From an uncultured Oleispira sp. (GTDB taxonomy: Bacteria; Pseudomonadota; Gammaproteobacteria; Pseudomonadales; Oceanobacteraceae), in NCBI GenBank assembly GCA_913061415.1, contig CAJXUD010000007.1:107295-171294 (forward strand): 64,000 bases of DNA. The letters run 5' to 3'. Position 1 is the first letter of the stretch. The number at the start of each line of letters is the position of its first letter. Positions 19,500-31,024 of the stretch are shown here, in pieces. Below the pieces are notes generated by a model. The model searched no databases. It was not told where the DNA came from and worked only from the letters and a program-made list of their open reading frames with translations. A program made the position numbers and the translations under genes.

Positions 19500-21764
19500 T
19501 TAGGCAACAACCTCTTCAACCAAGTGAAGCTCAATGCCATCTTTAGCGTCATTAAGGCAGATCTCTACCTCACCGCCGCCTTCTAGGTCTCCGAATAAGA
19601 TTCTTTCCGCCAGTGGCTTTTTAAGCTTCTCTTGAATTAGACGATTCATTGGGCGGGCGCCCATTTTTTCATCATATCCATTTTCAGCAAACCAATTTCT
19701 GGCGTCGTCATCAATGCGCATATGGACTTTTTTCTCATCGAGCTGTGCTTGTAGCTCAACCAAGAATTTATCGACCACAAACATAATATTATCGCGCGTC
19801 AATGAAGCAAATTGAATAATAGAATCAAGACGATTTCGGAATTCAGGGGTAAATTGCTTGCGAATGACTTCCATACCATCAGAAGTATGATCTTGATGAG
19901 AGAAGCCAATCGAACGGCGGCTAATGGTTTCGGCCCCTGCGTTGGTCGTCATGATCAAGATTACATTTCGGAAATCAGCCTTACGACCGTTATTGTCCGT
20001 TAACGTGCCATGATCCATCACTTGCAGTAGCAGGTTGAAAACTTCTGGGTGAGCTTTTTCAATCTCATCGAGCAGCAGTACACAATGCGGATTTTTATTG
20101 ACGGCCTCGGTAAGCAAACCACCTTGATCAAAGCCAACATAACCTGGAGGTGCACCAATTAAGCGTGATACCGTATGGCGTTCCATGTACTCAGACATAT
20201 CAAAACGAACAAGCTCCATTCCCATGACTTTAGCCAGCTGACGACTAACTTCAGTTTTACCTACGCCCGTTGGGCCAGCAAATAAGAACGAACCCGTTGG
20301 CTTCTCAGGTGAGTTTAGACCAGCACGAGATAACTTAACGGCCGCAGACAAGGTTGTAATCGCTTCATCTTGACCAAATACCACCATTTTAAGCTTATCC
20401 TCAAGCCCGAATAACAGCTCTTTATCAGAAGCTGAAACACTCTTAGGTGGAATTTTAGCAATGGAGGCTACAATAGCTTCTACATCTTGAACCGTAATCA
20501 TCTTCTTGCGTTTATTGACAGGCAATAGACGCTGACTTGCCCCTGCTTCATCAATAACATCAATCGCCTTATCAGGCAGGTTGCGATCGGTAATATAACG
20601 ATCAGCAAGCTCTGCAGCCGCTCTGAGTGCTTTATCTTGATACTTCAGCTCATGATGATCTTCAAAGCGTGATTTCAAACCTTTAAGAATTAAATAGGTA
20701 TCTTCGACACTCGGTTCGCCAACATCAACTTTTTGAAAGCGACGAGTAAGCGCGCTGTCTTTCTCAAAGATGCCACGATACTCAGTAAAGGTCGTAGAAC
20801 CCATGCACCGCACTTCGCCACTACTAAGCATAGGTTTCAGCAGGTTAGAGGCGTCCATCACCCCACCCGACGCTGCACCCGCACCGATAATGGTATGAAT
20901 TTCATCAATAAATAAAATGCCATGCGGCTGTTTTTTGAGTTCAGCTAATAGAGCCTTAAAACGTTTCTCAAAATCGCCTCTATATTTAGTGCCTGCTAAA
21001 AGCGCGCCCATATCCAAACTAAAGACCACCGCATCAGCAATAACATCAGGCACATCGCCATCAACAATACGCTTAGCGAGACCTTCTGCAATGGCTGTTT
21101 TACCAACACCAGAATCGCCCACTAATAGAGGGTTATTCTTGCGACGTCGAGCTAAAATTTGAACCACGCGATTTACCTCAAACTCTCGACCAATAAGAGG
21201 ATCGATTAATCCTTCTTTTGCTTGACGGTTTAAGTTAACGGCATAACCCTCTAGCGCACTCTTACTGCCAGGCTCTTGGCTATCATCATCAGATTCTAAT
21301 AAGTTTTCGCTCTGCTCATCTTGACCAGGAACTTTAGCAATGCCATGAGATATGAAATTAACTACATCAATACGCGCAATATTCTGCTGTTTTAGGAAGT
21401 AAACAGCTTGGCTTTCTTGTTCGCTGAAAATAGCGACCAGTACATTAGCCCCCGTTACTTCTGATTTACCAGAAGACTGGACATGAAAAACAGCACGCTG
21501 AAGCACTCGCTGAAACCCTAAGGTAGGTTGAGTTTCACGCTCTTCATCTTGCTCTTGGATCAGTGGAGTTGTTGAATCAACAAACTCAATTAAATCTTTA
21601 CGTAATTTTCCGATGTCAGATCCGCAGGCATTAAGCACAACCAATGCGGCATCATTATCCAGTAAAGACAGTAGTAAATGCTCAACCGTCATAAACTCAT
21701 GACGCTTGACCCTAGCTTCTTTGAATGCATCATTCAAGGTTTGCTCAAGCTCTCTATTCAGCAT
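19500..21764 (-). CDS. clpA: ClpA, ATPase subunit of ClpAP protease
   Basis: AAA+ unfoldase that feeds substrates to ClpP; with ClpS it degrades N-degron substrates made by Aat and Bpt. 754 residues. The N-domain (1-about 145) contains two Clp repeats (EFMTVEHLLLSLLDND). The first AAA domain has GDSGVGKTAIAEGLA and ILFIDEIHTIIGAGAASGG. The second has GPTGVGKTEVSRQLA, VLLLDEIEKAHPEVFNLLLQ and MDHGTLTDNNGRKADFRN. The start is preceded by a good GGAGG. clpS lies 24 bases upstream in the same direction. Confidence 0.97.
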   Translation of the reverse strand: MLNRELEQTLNDAFKEARVKRHEFMTVEHLLLSLLDNDAALVVLNACGSDIGKLRKDLIEFVDSTTPLIQEQDEERETQPTLGFQRVLQRAVFHVQSSGKSEVTGANVLVAIFSEQESQAVYFLKQQNIARIDVVNFISHGIAKVPGQDEQSENLLESDDDSQEPGSKSALEGYAVNLNRQAKEGLIDPLIGREFEVNRVVQILARRRKNNPLLVGDSGVGKTAIAEGLAKRIVDGDVPDVIADAVVFSLDMGALLAGTKYRGDFEKRFKALLAELKKQPHGILFIDEIHTIIGAGAASGGVMDASNLLKPMLSSGEVRCMGSTTFTEYRGIFEKDSALTRRFQKVDVGEPSVEDTYLILKGLKSRFEDHHELKYQDKALRAAAELADRYITDRNLPDKAIDVIDEAGASQRLLPVNKRKKMITVQDVEAIVASIAKIPPKSVSASDKELLFGLEDKLKMVVFGQDEAITTLSAAVKLSRAGLNSPEKPTGSFLFAGPTGVGKTEVSRQLAKVMGMELVRFDMSEYMERHTVSRLIGAPPGYVGFDQGGLLTEAVNKNPHCVLLLDEIEKAHPEVFNLLLQVMDHGTLTDNNGRKADFRNVILIMTTNAGAETISRRSIGFSHQDHTSDGMEVIRKQFTPEFRNRLDSIIQFASLTRDNIMFVVDKFLVELQAQLDEKKVHMRIDDDARNWFAENGYDEKMGARPMNRLIQEKLKKPLAERILFGDLEGGGEVEICLNDAKDGIELHLVEEVVA

Positions 21765-21788
21765 AACGCCTCCTGAGTTGTAAGTCTT

Positions 21789-22154
21789 TTACTCGTCATC
21801 TTCTGCGGGTATAACCTCGCACAACAAAGGGTATTGGCAGTCTCTGGCGTAATCATTCACCATAGCGGCTTTTGTTTCTGCGATGTCTTTGCTGAAAATT
21901 CCGCAAATCGCAGCACCCTTGTTATGAACAGCGAGCATTATTTGCATAGCCTGTTCATCAGACTTGGCAAAAAAAGTTTGTAGTACTTCGACGACAAAAT
22001 CCATAGGTGTATAGTCATCGTTCATCATTAAGACCTTATACATGGCGGGTGGTTTCAACTTTGGCTTTGCCGTTTCGACTGCCAAACTACCATCACCATA
22101 ATGGTCATCTTCTTGTAATCTTAGTTGAGATTTCAACATCTTACCGACTTTCAT
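21789..22154 (-). CDS. clpS: ClpS, ClpAP adaptor
   Basis: Adaptor recognising proteins with N-terminal Leu, Phe, Trp or Tyr and delivering them to ClpA. 121 residues: a flexible N-terminal tail of about 35, then the conserved domain. This has [20 protein letters not shown] (the DD-T-P and M/V residues that line the N-degron pocket) and [20 protein letters not shown]. Same direction as clpA, divergent from cspD across 217 bases. Confidence 0.96.
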   Translation of the reverse strand: MKVGKMLKSQLRLQEDDHYGDGSLAVETAKPKLKPPAMYKVLMMNDDYTPMDFVVEVLQTFFAKSDEQAMQIMLAVHNKGAAICGIFSKDIAETKAAMVNDYARDCQYPLLCEVIPAEDDE

Positions 22155-22371
22155 TAGTGTATTTAATAATATGGGGGTGATTCCCTCACTTTAAAGCAAA
22201 TAATACCAACTCGATAGCATTTGCCCTAGAACTCTTGACGTTTAAGATGAAGGCTTTTATTGTTGATGCACACTAATAAGATTATTTTGACGAAATAAGC
22301 ATCTACGATCATCAACCAGTACTTTGGTATTATGATTTGATCACTTAAATCGTCTGTTCAAGGAGGAAATC

Positions 22372-22665
22372 ATGAGTACAGGGAATATTGATGCCAAAAG
22401 TACAGGCAAAATTAGCGGCAAGGTAAAATGGTTTAATAATGCCAAAGGCTATGGGTTTATTGTTGAAGATGGTGGTGAACTCGATATGTTTGCACACTAC
22501 TCGGCCATTACCATGGAAGGCTATAAAACTTTAAAAGCGGGCCAAAGCGTCCACTTTGACAAAAAAGAAGTTGATAATGGCATTCATGCCATCAACATAT
22601 CTACGATTGAAGAACCTACTGAATTAGAAGAATTTTCTGAACTAGAAGAGCCTGCTGAGGCATAA
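22372..22665 (+). CDS. cspD: CspD-like cold-shock-domain protein
   Basis: Single-stranded nucleic-acid-binding OB-fold protein of 97 residues. The cold-shock domain has both RNP motifs: GKVKWFNNAKGYGFI (RNP1 KGYGFI) and DMFAHYSAI (RNP2-like, with H instead of the first F/V of VFVHFS). N-terminal extension of about 12 residues and an acidic, repetitive C-terminus (EEPTELEEFSELEEPAEA). Strong ribosome site AAGGAGG. Its position divergent from clpS matches cspD, which in E. coli is a stationary-phase replication inhibitor; that role is inferred. Note the RNP2 variation. Confidence 0.85.
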   Translation: MSTGNIDAKSTGKISGKVKWFNNAKGYGFIVEDGGELDMFAHYSAITMEGYKTLKAGQSVHFDKKEVDNGIHAINISTIEEPTELEEFSELEEPAEA

Positions 22666-22687
22666 AAACACCTCAAATAATACGCAC

Positions 22688-22718
22688 AAAAAAGGCGAGC
22701 ACAGGGCTCGCCTTTTTT
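22688..22718. terminator. Bidirectional terminator between cspD and icd
   Basis: GGCGAGC (22694-22700) pairs with GCTCGCC (22706-22712); A-run before and six T residues after, so it works for both the rightward cspD and the leftward icd transcripts. Confidence 0.9.
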
Positions 22719-22733
22719 GTACTCACTTACACA

Positions 22734-24962
22734 TTAAACAGCATCGATAATACAGTTTAAGGTATTACTTGGACGCATAATATTGGTCGCTTTTGCCGTA
22801 TCTAGGTGATAATAACCACCAAGATCAACACGTGTACCCTGTGCATGACTTAGCTCCGCAATGATATCGGCGTGATATTCTGCCAAGTCATCATTTAACT
22901 TAGTGAATTTCGCTTTAAGTTCAGTATCATCATCTTGAGTCGCTAAATACTCTGCCCAATAAGTTGCCAGGTAATAATGACTACCGCGGTTATCAACCTG
23001 GCCAACTTTACGCAAAGGTGAACGGTCATGATCTAAGAATCGGCCCGTTGCTTCATTGAGTGTTTTAGCCAGAACAAGTGCTTTAGAATTTTCAGTTTTT
23101 TGCCCCAAATCTTCTAAAGAAACGGATAGTGCCAAGAACTCACCTAGAGAATCCCAGCGCAAGTGACCTTCTTCTGCAAGCTGCTGAGCATGCTTAGGCG
23201 CTGAGCCACCGGCACCGGTCTCATAAAGCCCACCACCTGCAAGCAGAGGAACAATAGAAAGCATCTTAGCACTTGTGCCCAATTCTAAAATCGGGAATAA
23301 GTCCGTTAAGTAATCACGCAATACGTTACCGGTAACAGAAATCGTATTTTCACCCGCTTTAACGCGAGCCATTGTATAGCGAATCGCCTCAACGGGGGAC
23401 TTAATCAAAATTTCTAGGCCGTCAGTATCGTGATCCTGAAGGTACGTTTTTACAATATTGATCAGATTGCTATCGTGAGCTCGCTTTGGGTCTAGCCAAA
23501 AAACGGCTGACTGCCCTGTGTCACGTGCACGCTTAACCGCTAGTTTAACCCAGTCTTGAATGGGGGCGTCCTTAGTCTGACACATACGCCAGATATCACC
23601 CACTTCAACACTGTGTTCAAGTACCGTTTCGCCCGCATGGTTCACAACGCGAACCGTACCGGCATCTTCGATAATAAAGGTCTTGTCGTGAGAGCCATAC
23701 TCTTCAGCTTTCTGAGCCATTAGGCCAACATTGGAAACACTGCCCATTGTCTTAACATCAAACGCGCCATTGTCTTTACAGAACTGAATGGTCTCTTGAA
23801 AAATCTCGGCATAGCAGCGATCTGGGATCATTGCTTTAGTATCATGTAGCTTACCGTCCGAACCCCACATTTTACCAGATGAGCGGATCGCAGCAGGCAT
23901 GGATGCATCAACAATCACATCACTTGGAACATGTAAGTTGGTAATGCCTCGATCTGAATCAACCATCGCTAGGGATGGGCGTGTTTCATAAACAGCCATA
24001 ATGGCGGCTTCGATTTCTTCTTGCTGGGCCGCTGGTAATTCTTTGATCTTAGCGTAAACGTCACCTAGACCATTTGTTTCTTCAACACCTAGCTCTTCAA
24101 AAACGTCCGCGTATTTTTCAAATACGTCTTTGAAGTAAACCGTCACTGCATGGCCAAACATAACAGGATCAGAAACTTTCATCATGGTTGCTTTTAGGTG
24201 CAATGAAAGCATGACGCCTTTTTCTTTGGCATCTTGCATCTGAACCTCAAAGAAATCACGAAGAGCACTACTGCTCATCACAGAAGCATCAATCACTTCA
24301 TTTATCTGTAATTTCGTACTGGCTTTTAGAACCTGAGTTGAACCATCGGTCTTGACTAATTCAATACGAACATCGTCCGCCTTGTCCATTACAGCCGACT
24401 GCTCGCTGCCGTAGAAATCTCCGCTGGTCATGTGCGCAACATGAGAAGCCGAATCCTTGGACCACTCACCCATAGAGTGAGGATTTTTTTGAGCATATTC
24501 TTTAACGGGATCAGCGACGCGACGATCAGAGTTGCCTTCTCGCAATACAGGGTTTACCGCACTACCTAAGATTTTACCGTAGCGTGCTTTTATTTCAGCT
24601 TCCGCATCATTCTCTGGGTCTTCAGGGAAATCAGGAATGTTATATCCCTGACTCTGTAGTTCTTTAATCGCAGCAACCAATTGAGGAACCGAAGCACTGA
24701 TATTGGGCAGCTTAATAATGTTTGCTTCTGGTGTTTTTGCAAGCTCTCCCAATTCGGCAAGGGCATCGCTCATCTGCTGATCTTCAGTCAGATTGTCAGG
24801 GAAGTTCGCAATAATGCGACCTGCTAAAGAAATATCACGTGTTTCAATGGTGATATTGGCCGTTCTAGCAAATGCTTGAATGATGGGCAAAAGCGAAAAC
24901 GTCGCAAGTGCTGGAGCTTCATCTGTTTCTGTGTAAATAATTTTAGGAGTTTGCTTAGTCAT
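22734..24962 (-). CDS. icd: Monomeric NADP-dependent isocitrate dehydrogenase
   Basis: TCA-cycle enzyme oxidising isocitrate to 2-oxoglutarate with NADP. The 742-residue length identifies the monomeric (IDH-II) class rather than the 420-residue dimeric one. Diagnostic segments are [74 protein letters not shown] and [18 protein letters not shown]. Monocistronic, sharing a divergent upstream region with rluE. Confidence 0.97.
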   Translation of the reverse strand: MTKQTPKIIYTETDEAPALATFSLLPIIQAFARTANITIETRDISLAGRIIANFPDNLTEDQQMSDALAELGELAKTPEANIIKLPNISASVPQLVAAIKELQSQGYNIPDFPEDPENDAEAEIKARYGKILGSAVNPVLREGNSDRRVADPVKEYAQKNPHSMGEWSKDSASHVAHMTSGDFYGSEQSAVMDKADDVRIELVKTDGSTQVLKASTKLQINEVIDASVMSSSALRDFFEVQMQDAKEKGVMLSLHLKATMMKVSDPVMFGHAVTVYFKDVFEKYADVFEELGVEETNGLGDVYAKIKELPAAQQEEIEAAIMAVYETRPSLAMVDSDRGITNLHVPSDVIVDASMPAAIRSSGKMWGSDGKLHDTKAMIPDRCYAEIFQETIQFCKDNGAFDVKTMGSVSNVGLMAQKAEEYGSHDKTFIIEDAGTVRVVNHAGETVLEHSVEVGDIWRMCQTKDAPIQDWVKLAVKRARDTGQSAVFWLDPKRAHDSNLINIVKTYLQDHDTDGLEILIKSPVEAIRYTMARVKAGENTISVTGNVLRDYLTDLFPILELGTSAKMLSIVPLLAGGGLYETGAGGSAPKHAQQLAEEGHLRWDSLGEFLALSVSLEDLGQKTENSKALVLAKTLNEATGRFLDHDRSPLRKVGQVDNRGSHYYLATYWAEYLATQDDDTELKAKFTKLNDDLAEYHADIIAELSHAQGTRVDLGGYYHLDTAKATNIMRPSNTLNCIIDAV

Positions 24963-25141
24963 TGTTTGTCCTAGTATTCTTTGGCTGTATCGCCAGTAGC
25001 CTTAGAAAGCCGACTTTTGATCGACTTCTCATCATTTGGCCCGACAGGCATATCAAAGGTCACTTTTGGTCACCTTTTTCGTTCATTTCAGTTATTAATG
25101 CAACTTTATGAGTTATAGCAGGCACGAATATTAACATGCAA

Positions 25142-25214
25142 TGGTATAATCAACAGTCCTTTATGTAGTATTTCTACATTTATAGTTCGTTTTTCATACA
25201 ATATTGTAGTATTT
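25142..25214 (+). promoter_or_regulatory. Candidate promoter and operator-like repeats upstream of rluE
   Basis: An extended -10 element (TGnTATAAT, 25142-25150) lies 95 bases ahead of rluE. Downstream of it are an inverted repeat ATGTAG-N5-CTACAT (25163-25179) and a 12-bp perfect palindrome TACAATATTGTA (25197-25208). TGTAGTATTT occurs twice (25164 and 25205). No good -35 box is seen. The elements could serve rluE, icd or both; no regulator is assigned. Confidence 0.4.
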
Positions 25215-25244
25215 GGTAGTTTCTTTACAAGGTTTCATCTTTCT

Positions 25245-25895
25245 ATGCCCAATCTAATCCTTTTTAATAAGCCTTTTAATGTCCTGTCTCAATTTTCCGC
25301 ACATGAAGGGAAAATTACTTTGGCAAAGTATATTAAAACAAAAGGCTTCCATCCCGCTGGTCGCCTTGATTACGATTCCGAAGGTTTGATGTTACTCACC
25401 AATGAAGGTGCCCTACAACATCAGATTAGTCACCCAAACCATAAACTGCCAAAAACTTATTGGGTTCAGGTAGAAGGCGAAGTGAAAAAAGAAGCATTAG
25501 AGCAACTGCGTAATGGTGTGAAGCTCGGTGACGGCATGACAGCGCCCGCTAAAGTAAAGCAGATGGCTTCCGTTAAAATATGGCCACGTAACCCACCCAT
25601 TCGCCCACGCGAAGGGCAAGCGACGGGCTGGATTCAACTGGCGATCGTTGAAGGCAGGAACCGTCAGGTGCGAAGAATGGTAGCGGCGGTCGGGCTACCT
25701 TGCTTACGACTTATTAGAATGCAGGTCGGTGAATGGTCTATCAAAGGTCTTAAACCAGGGGAATCACGTGAAGATACCGTCGCACTGCCTAGCGAATCAG
25801 TACGCCAAGCAACCAGCGGCCCGACCAAAAAGAATATCGATAAAAAATTCGATGGCAATGTCACTCGCAGCAAGTATAAGAAGAATCGACGCTAA
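25245..25895 (+). CDS. rluE: RluE, 23S rRNA pseudouridine synthase
   Basis: RsuA/RluE-type synthase converting U2457 (E. coli numbering) of 23S rRNA to pseudouridine. 216 residues. It begins directly with the catalytic domain (ILFNKPFNVLSQFSAHEGK) and lacks an S4 domain, as RluE does. The catalytic aspartate is in HPAGRLDYDSEGLMLLTNEG; also seen are KTYWVQVEGEV and EGRNRQVRRMVAAVGLPCLR. The C-terminus is basic. Its TAA overlaps the nudJ ATG (TAATG). The rluE-nudJ-mnmA-hflD-purB order is the same as in E. coli. Confidence 0.95.
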   Translation: MPNLILFNKPFNVLSQFSAHEGKITLAKYIKTKGFHPAGRLDYDSEGLMLLTNEGALQHQISHPNHKLPKTYWVQVEGEVKKEALEQLRNGVKLGDGMTAPAKVKQMASVKIWPRNPPIRPREGQATGWIQLAIVEGRNRQVRRMVAAVGLPCLRLIRMQVGEWSIKGLKPGESREDTVALPSESVRQATSGPTKKNIDKKFDGNVTRSKYKKNRR

Positions 25896-26455
25896 TGTCT
25901 GCCAGTAGCCCTGAGAACACTCCAAGCATAGACCCTGCGCGTTGGACGCCTCACGCAACGGTGGCCACTATTGTTGAAAAAGACGGCAAGTTTCTTTTAG
26001 TAGAAGAGAGGCGTCTGATCAATAGCCAAGGCGATTTCGGTATTGTCTATAATCAACCTGCGGGCCACGTTGATGAAGGCGAATCCATTTTAGCGGCTGC
26101 AATGCGTGAAACACTGGAAGAAACACGCTGGCAGGTTAAGCTTAAGCATTTAATAGGTATCTATATTTTTACCGCCCCAGCCAATGGCATTACCTATCAT
26201 CGCTACTGCTTTGCTGCAGAAGCCCTGAGCCATCAAGCAGAAAATGAACTTGATGATGGTATACTTGATGCGAAATGGTTCACCTGGGGTGAAATACAAG
26301 CATTGGATAATCTGCGTAGTCCACTTGTAAAACGCTGCTTTAAAGACCATATAGATGGAAGACAATATCCTCTCGATCTCATCTATGAGCATTCAGAAGA
26401 TAAAGATACAACTTACGATAATAGCGCTAAAGAGTTAGAAGACAACAATGATTAA
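25895..26455 (+). CDS. nudJ: NudJ-type Nudix phosphatase
   Basis: Nudix hydrolase; E. coli NudJ acts on nucleoside di- and triphosphates and on the thiamine precursor HMP-PP. 186 residues, a little longer than E. coli NudJ owing to an N-terminal and an acidic C-terminal extension. The Nudix box [20 protein letters not shown] contains the metal-binding RE-x-x-EE, but the expected glycine two residues later is Arg (EETRW). Overlaps rluE by one base and mnmA by eight, so translation is coupled. The call rests strongly on the conserved cluster. Confidence 0.88.
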   Translation: MSASSPENTPSIDPARWTPHATVATIVEKDGKFLLVEERRLINSQGDFGIVYNQPAGHVDEGESILAAAMRETLEETRWQVKLKHLIGIYIFTAPANGITYHRYCFAAEALSHQAENELDDGILDAKWFTWGEIQALDNLRSPLVKRCFKDHIDGRQYPLDLIYEHSEDKDTTYDNSAKELEDNND

Positions 26456-27584
26456 CAAGCCTAAAGAAGAAACCCTCGTCATAGTCGGCATGTCCGGCGG
26501 TGTTGATTCCTCCGTATCTGCCCTATTATTGCAACAACAAGGCTACCAGGTGGAAGGCTTGTTTATGAAAAATTGGGATGAGGATGACGGTACCGATTAT
26601 TGTACCGCCATGGACGACCTCGCAGATGCTCAAGCCGTTGCCGATAAGCTTGGAATGAAACTTCATACAGCCAACTTCGCAAGTGAGTATTGGGATAATG
26701 TATTCGAGCACTTTTTAGAAGAGTACAAAGCCGGCCGCACCCCAAACCCAGACATCCTTTGCAATCGCGAAATCAAATTCAAAGCCTTTCTTGATTATAC
26801 TAAGGTATTAGGTGCGGACTATATTGCTACAGGCCATTATGTGCGTCGCCGCGATATTGAGCAGAAAGGCGGCCAGCAAGCCCAGCTTTTACGAGGCTTG
26901 GATGGCAATAAAGATCAAAGTTACTTTCTTCACGCAGTTGCAGGTAGCGAAATAGCGCAGACTCTGTTCCCGGTGGGCGAGTTAGAAAAGCCTGAAGTGC
27001 GCCGTATTGCAGAAGAGCACGACCTCATCACCCACAACAAAAAAGATTCAACCGGCATCTGCTTTATCGGCGAACGTCGCTTTAAAGATTTTTTACAGCA
27101 GTACTTACCCGCTCAGCCAGGTGTTATTGAAACTCCAGAGGGTGTTGCCATTGGAAAGCACCAAGGCCTTATGTACCACACCCTAGGTCAGCGCCAAGGC
27201 TTAGGCATTGGCGGCTTGAATGGCTATTCTGACGATCCTTGGTACGTTGCACAAAAAGACCTTGATAGAAATGTACTGATCGCTGCGCAAGGCAAGAATC
27301 ACCCTATTCTATTCAGTCATTCATTAACGTCACATCAAATCTATTGGGTTAATGAAGAGCCGCAATTGCCACTGACATGCACAGCCAAAGTCCGCTACCG
27401 TCAGAGTGATCAAGTCTGTACCATTACTAAGAATGAATCAGGTGAATATCAAGTTGTCTTCAAAGAACCACAGCGTGCCGTAACACCAGGCCAAAGTGTT
27501 GTTTTTTATCAAGATGAGATTTGCTTAGGGGGTGGTGTTATTGAAAACACACAAGTTGACCCTAATCGCCCAATTAAGTTTTAG
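26448..27584 (+). CDS. mnmA: MnmA, tRNA-specific 2-thiouridylase
   Basis: ATP-dependent enzyme that installs the 2-thio group of s2U34, taking sulfur from TusE (6507-6842). 378 residues. N-terminal PP-loop [15 protein letters not shown]; catalytic cysteine pair in [13 protein letters not shown] and [16 protein letters not shown]; tRNA-binding QSYFLHAV and [11 protein letters not shown]. The ATG at 26448 lies inside the end of nudJ. Followed by hflD 20 bases later. Confidence 0.97.
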   Translation: MINKPKEETLVIVGMSGGVDSSVSALLLQQQGYQVEGLFMKNWDEDDGTDYCTAMDDLADAQAVADKLGMKLHTANFASEYWDNVFEHFLEEYKAGRTPNPDILCNREIKFKAFLDYTKVLGADYIATGHYVRRRDIEQKGGQQAQLLRGLDGNKDQSYFLHAVAGSEIAQTLFPVGELEKPEVRRIAEEHDLITHNKKDSTGICFIGERRFKDFLQQYLPAQPGVIETPEGVAIGKHQGLMYHTLGQRQGLGIGGLNGYSDDPWYVAQKDLDRNVLIAAQGKNHPILFSHSLTSHQIYWVNEEPQLPLTCTAKVRYRQSDQVCTITKNESGEYQVVFKEPQRAVTPGQSVVFYQDEICLGGGVIENTQVDPNRPIKF

Positions 27585-27604
27585 ACGGAATTGTAAGTCC
27601 TACT

Positions 27605-28243
27605 ATGAGTCAGTCAAATAAGCACGAACAGCAAACCATCGCCTTGGCCGCAATTTTTCAAGCAGCAAGTTTAGTTGAACAGCTTGCGCGCACCGGCGAC
27701 ATTCCTGCAGCTGAGCTTGAATTATTGATTACCAGTTTATTTAAGCAGAGCCCTGATAGCTTTGATGATATTTATGGTTCAAAGCCAAATCTTCAAGCTG
27801 GCTTTCATGGTATTTGCAAAATGATGGGTGATGATAGCCTGAAAAGTAAGCAGGACATAAAACCTGAAGTCATGCGCTACGCTCTAAGCATCGTTCATTT
27901 AGAAGGACGCCTGCGTAAAAATAGCCACATGATGAACCAGCTGGGAGAAAGCATTCAATCCAGCGTAAGGCAAGCCGACCACTTTCACATCACACACGAG
28001 AGCGTCATTGGTAGTTTGGCAGATACTTATAAGCAAACTCTGAGTACTCTATCGTTTCGAATTAAAGTCTCTGGTAATCCGCAAATACTGCAGAACAGCT
28101 TAAATGCCAACAAGGTGCGTGCGTTATTATTAGCCGGTATCCGCGCCGCTATTTTGTGGCGACAGGTTGGTGGGCGACGCTGGCATCTACTGTTCAATCG
28201 TAAACGCTACATCAAAGATGCACAAAGCCTGCTTATCAGGTAG
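27605..28243 (+). CDS. hflD: HflD, lysogenization regulator homologue
   Basis: 212-residue, mainly helical, membrane-associated protein; in E. coli it binds phage lambda CII and lowers lysogeny. Its normal cellular role is not established. Family features are ALAAIFQAASLVEQLARTGD near the start, ELLITSLFKQSPDSFDDIYG, and the C-terminal VRALLLAGIRAAILWRQVGG followed by a basic tail. Lies between mnmA and purB as in E. coli. Confidence 0.93.
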   Translation: MSQSNKHEQQTIALAAIFQAASLVEQLARTGDIPAAELELLITSLFKQSPDSFDDIYGSKPNLQAGFHGICKMMGDDSLKSKQDIKPEVMRYALSIVHLEGRLRKNSHMMNQLGESIQSSVRQADHFHITHESVIGSLADTYKQTLSTLSFRIKVSGNPQILQNSLNANKVRALLLAGIRAAILWRQVGGRRWHLLFNRKRYIKDAQSLLIR

Positions 28244-28288
28244 AATGCGCGCCATAAATTTTCCGTTTTACATAAATTAATCTACTGA

Positions 28289-29671
<1,383 letters not shown>

Positions 29672-29685
29672 CAACCACTCCGAAA

Positions 29686-29718
29686 AAGAAAAGCACCAAA
29701 GGTATTGGTGCTTTTCTT
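29686..29718 (+). terminator. purB terminator
   Basis: Fourteen-base inverted repeat: AAGAAAAGCACCAA at 29686-29699 and TTGGTGCTTTTCTT at 29705-29718, with a five-base loop and a T-rich 3' side. Confidence 0.88.
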
Positions 29719-29846
29719 TTCTCCTCCTTTGCTTTTCCCTATTCTTCCTCTGTGTAGCGCAGCGGCTCGGTGCCTCTGTGGTGAAAGTCTTTTCTAAACC
29801 CTGTATCATCCCCGCCAATTATCAAATCGACACAGAGTAAATCAGA

Positions 29847-31010
29847 ATGGATATTCTCGGCAACATCAGCAAAGAACAATTTCTCAAAGAATACTGGCAG
29901 AAGAAGCCATTACTCATCCGCCAAGCTTATCCAAACTTCGAGCCATTAATCCCTGCTGACGAACTCGCCGGCATGAGCCTAGAAGAAGAAATCGAATCAC
30001 GTATCATCATGGAAAACGGCCCAGACTCGCCCTGGCAGCTACTGAGTGGCCCATTCCAAGAAGACACCTTCAGCAACCTACCCGAAGACAAATGGACACT
30101 GCTCATCCAAGGCGTAGACCAATGGGTACCGGAAGCCGCTGACTTACTGCAAGACTTCAACTTCATCCCAAACTGGCGCATAGACGACCTAATGATCAGC
30201 TTCGCCACAGACGGCGGTAGCGTCGGCCCACACTACGACCAATACGACGTATTCCTACTACAAGCTGAAGGTCAGCGCGAATGGCGTATCGGTCAGATGT
30301 GCAGCGAGCATGATGACTTTCTGAAAGAAACTAAATTACGCATATTATCCCAATTTGAAGAAACTGATCGCTGGACACTTGAGCCCGGAGATATGCTTTA
30401 TCTACCACCTCGCTTAGCGCATTACGGCATCTCTCAGGGAAATGGCCAAACCTATAGCATCGGTTTTCGCGCCCCAAGCCAAAGTGAGCTTATGCACAGC
30501 TTGGTAGATCAGATTGATGCAAGCAGCAATGAAGACCAACGGTATGGCGACCCTGATTTAGAACTACAAGAGAATTGTGGTGAAATTAGTGATGCGGCCT
30601 TACAGCAAGTGCGTGAGTTTATGACGCAGGCCCTGGCCGACCCTGTCTTGCTAAGTGATACCATTGGCAAGTTGATGACAGAGCCTAAATACTCACAAGA
30701 AAAGGATGATAAAGGCGCTAAATCAGCTCAAGAGTACACTATAAGTGACCTTAAGTATGACCTGCAAGCCATTGATATTGAAAGAGAATTACATTCTAGA
30801 TTTGCTTTCAACTGCACGCAAGGCCAGTACAGTTTTTATGCGGGTGGCAAGGTCTACCCAATTAAAGAAAATTGTCTTGAGCTTGTAAAATATCTAACCC
30901 AAAGCCGCTTGTATAGTGGCCAAAAACTTCTTACCCTGTGCGAAGATAGTAACAATGAAAAGCTGCTGCTAAACTTATGGCGAGACGGCCATTTTTTTAG
31001 TGCTGAATAA
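29847..31010 (+). CDS. roxA: RoxA/YcfD, ribosomal protein uL16 arginine hydroxylase
   Basis: Fe(II)/2-oxoglutarate-dependent JmjC-type oxygenase that hydroxylates an arginine of ribosomal protein uL16. 387 residues. N-terminal FLKEYWQKKPLLIRQAYP is the family opening. The cupin metal site is visible as HYDQYDVFLLQ (HxD) and the distal His in LYLPPRLAHYGIS. The C-terminal dimerisation and winged-helix region follows. Probably has its own promoter after the purB terminator. TTG-started GNAT gene 14 bases downstream. Confidence 0.94.
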   Translation: MDILGNISKEQFLKEYWQKKPLLIRQAYPNFEPLIPADELAGMSLEEEIESRIIMENGPDSPWQLLSGPFQEDTFSNLPEDKWTLLIQGVDQWVPEAADLLQDFNFIPNWRIDDLMISFATDGGSVGPHYDQYDVFLLQAEGQREWRIGQMCSEHDDFLKETKLRILSQFEETDRWTLEPGDMLYLPPRLAHYGISQGNGQTYSIGFRAPSQSELMHSLVDQIDASSNEDQRYGDPDLELQENCGEISDAALQQVREFMTQALADPVLLSDTIGKLMTEPKYSQEKDDKGAKSAQEYTISDLKYDLQAIDIERELHSRFAFNCTQGQYSFYAGGKVYPIKENCLELVKYLTQSRLYSGQKLLTLCEDSNNEKLLLNLWRDGHFFSAE

Positions 31011-31024
31011 GCTAGGGAATTCAA

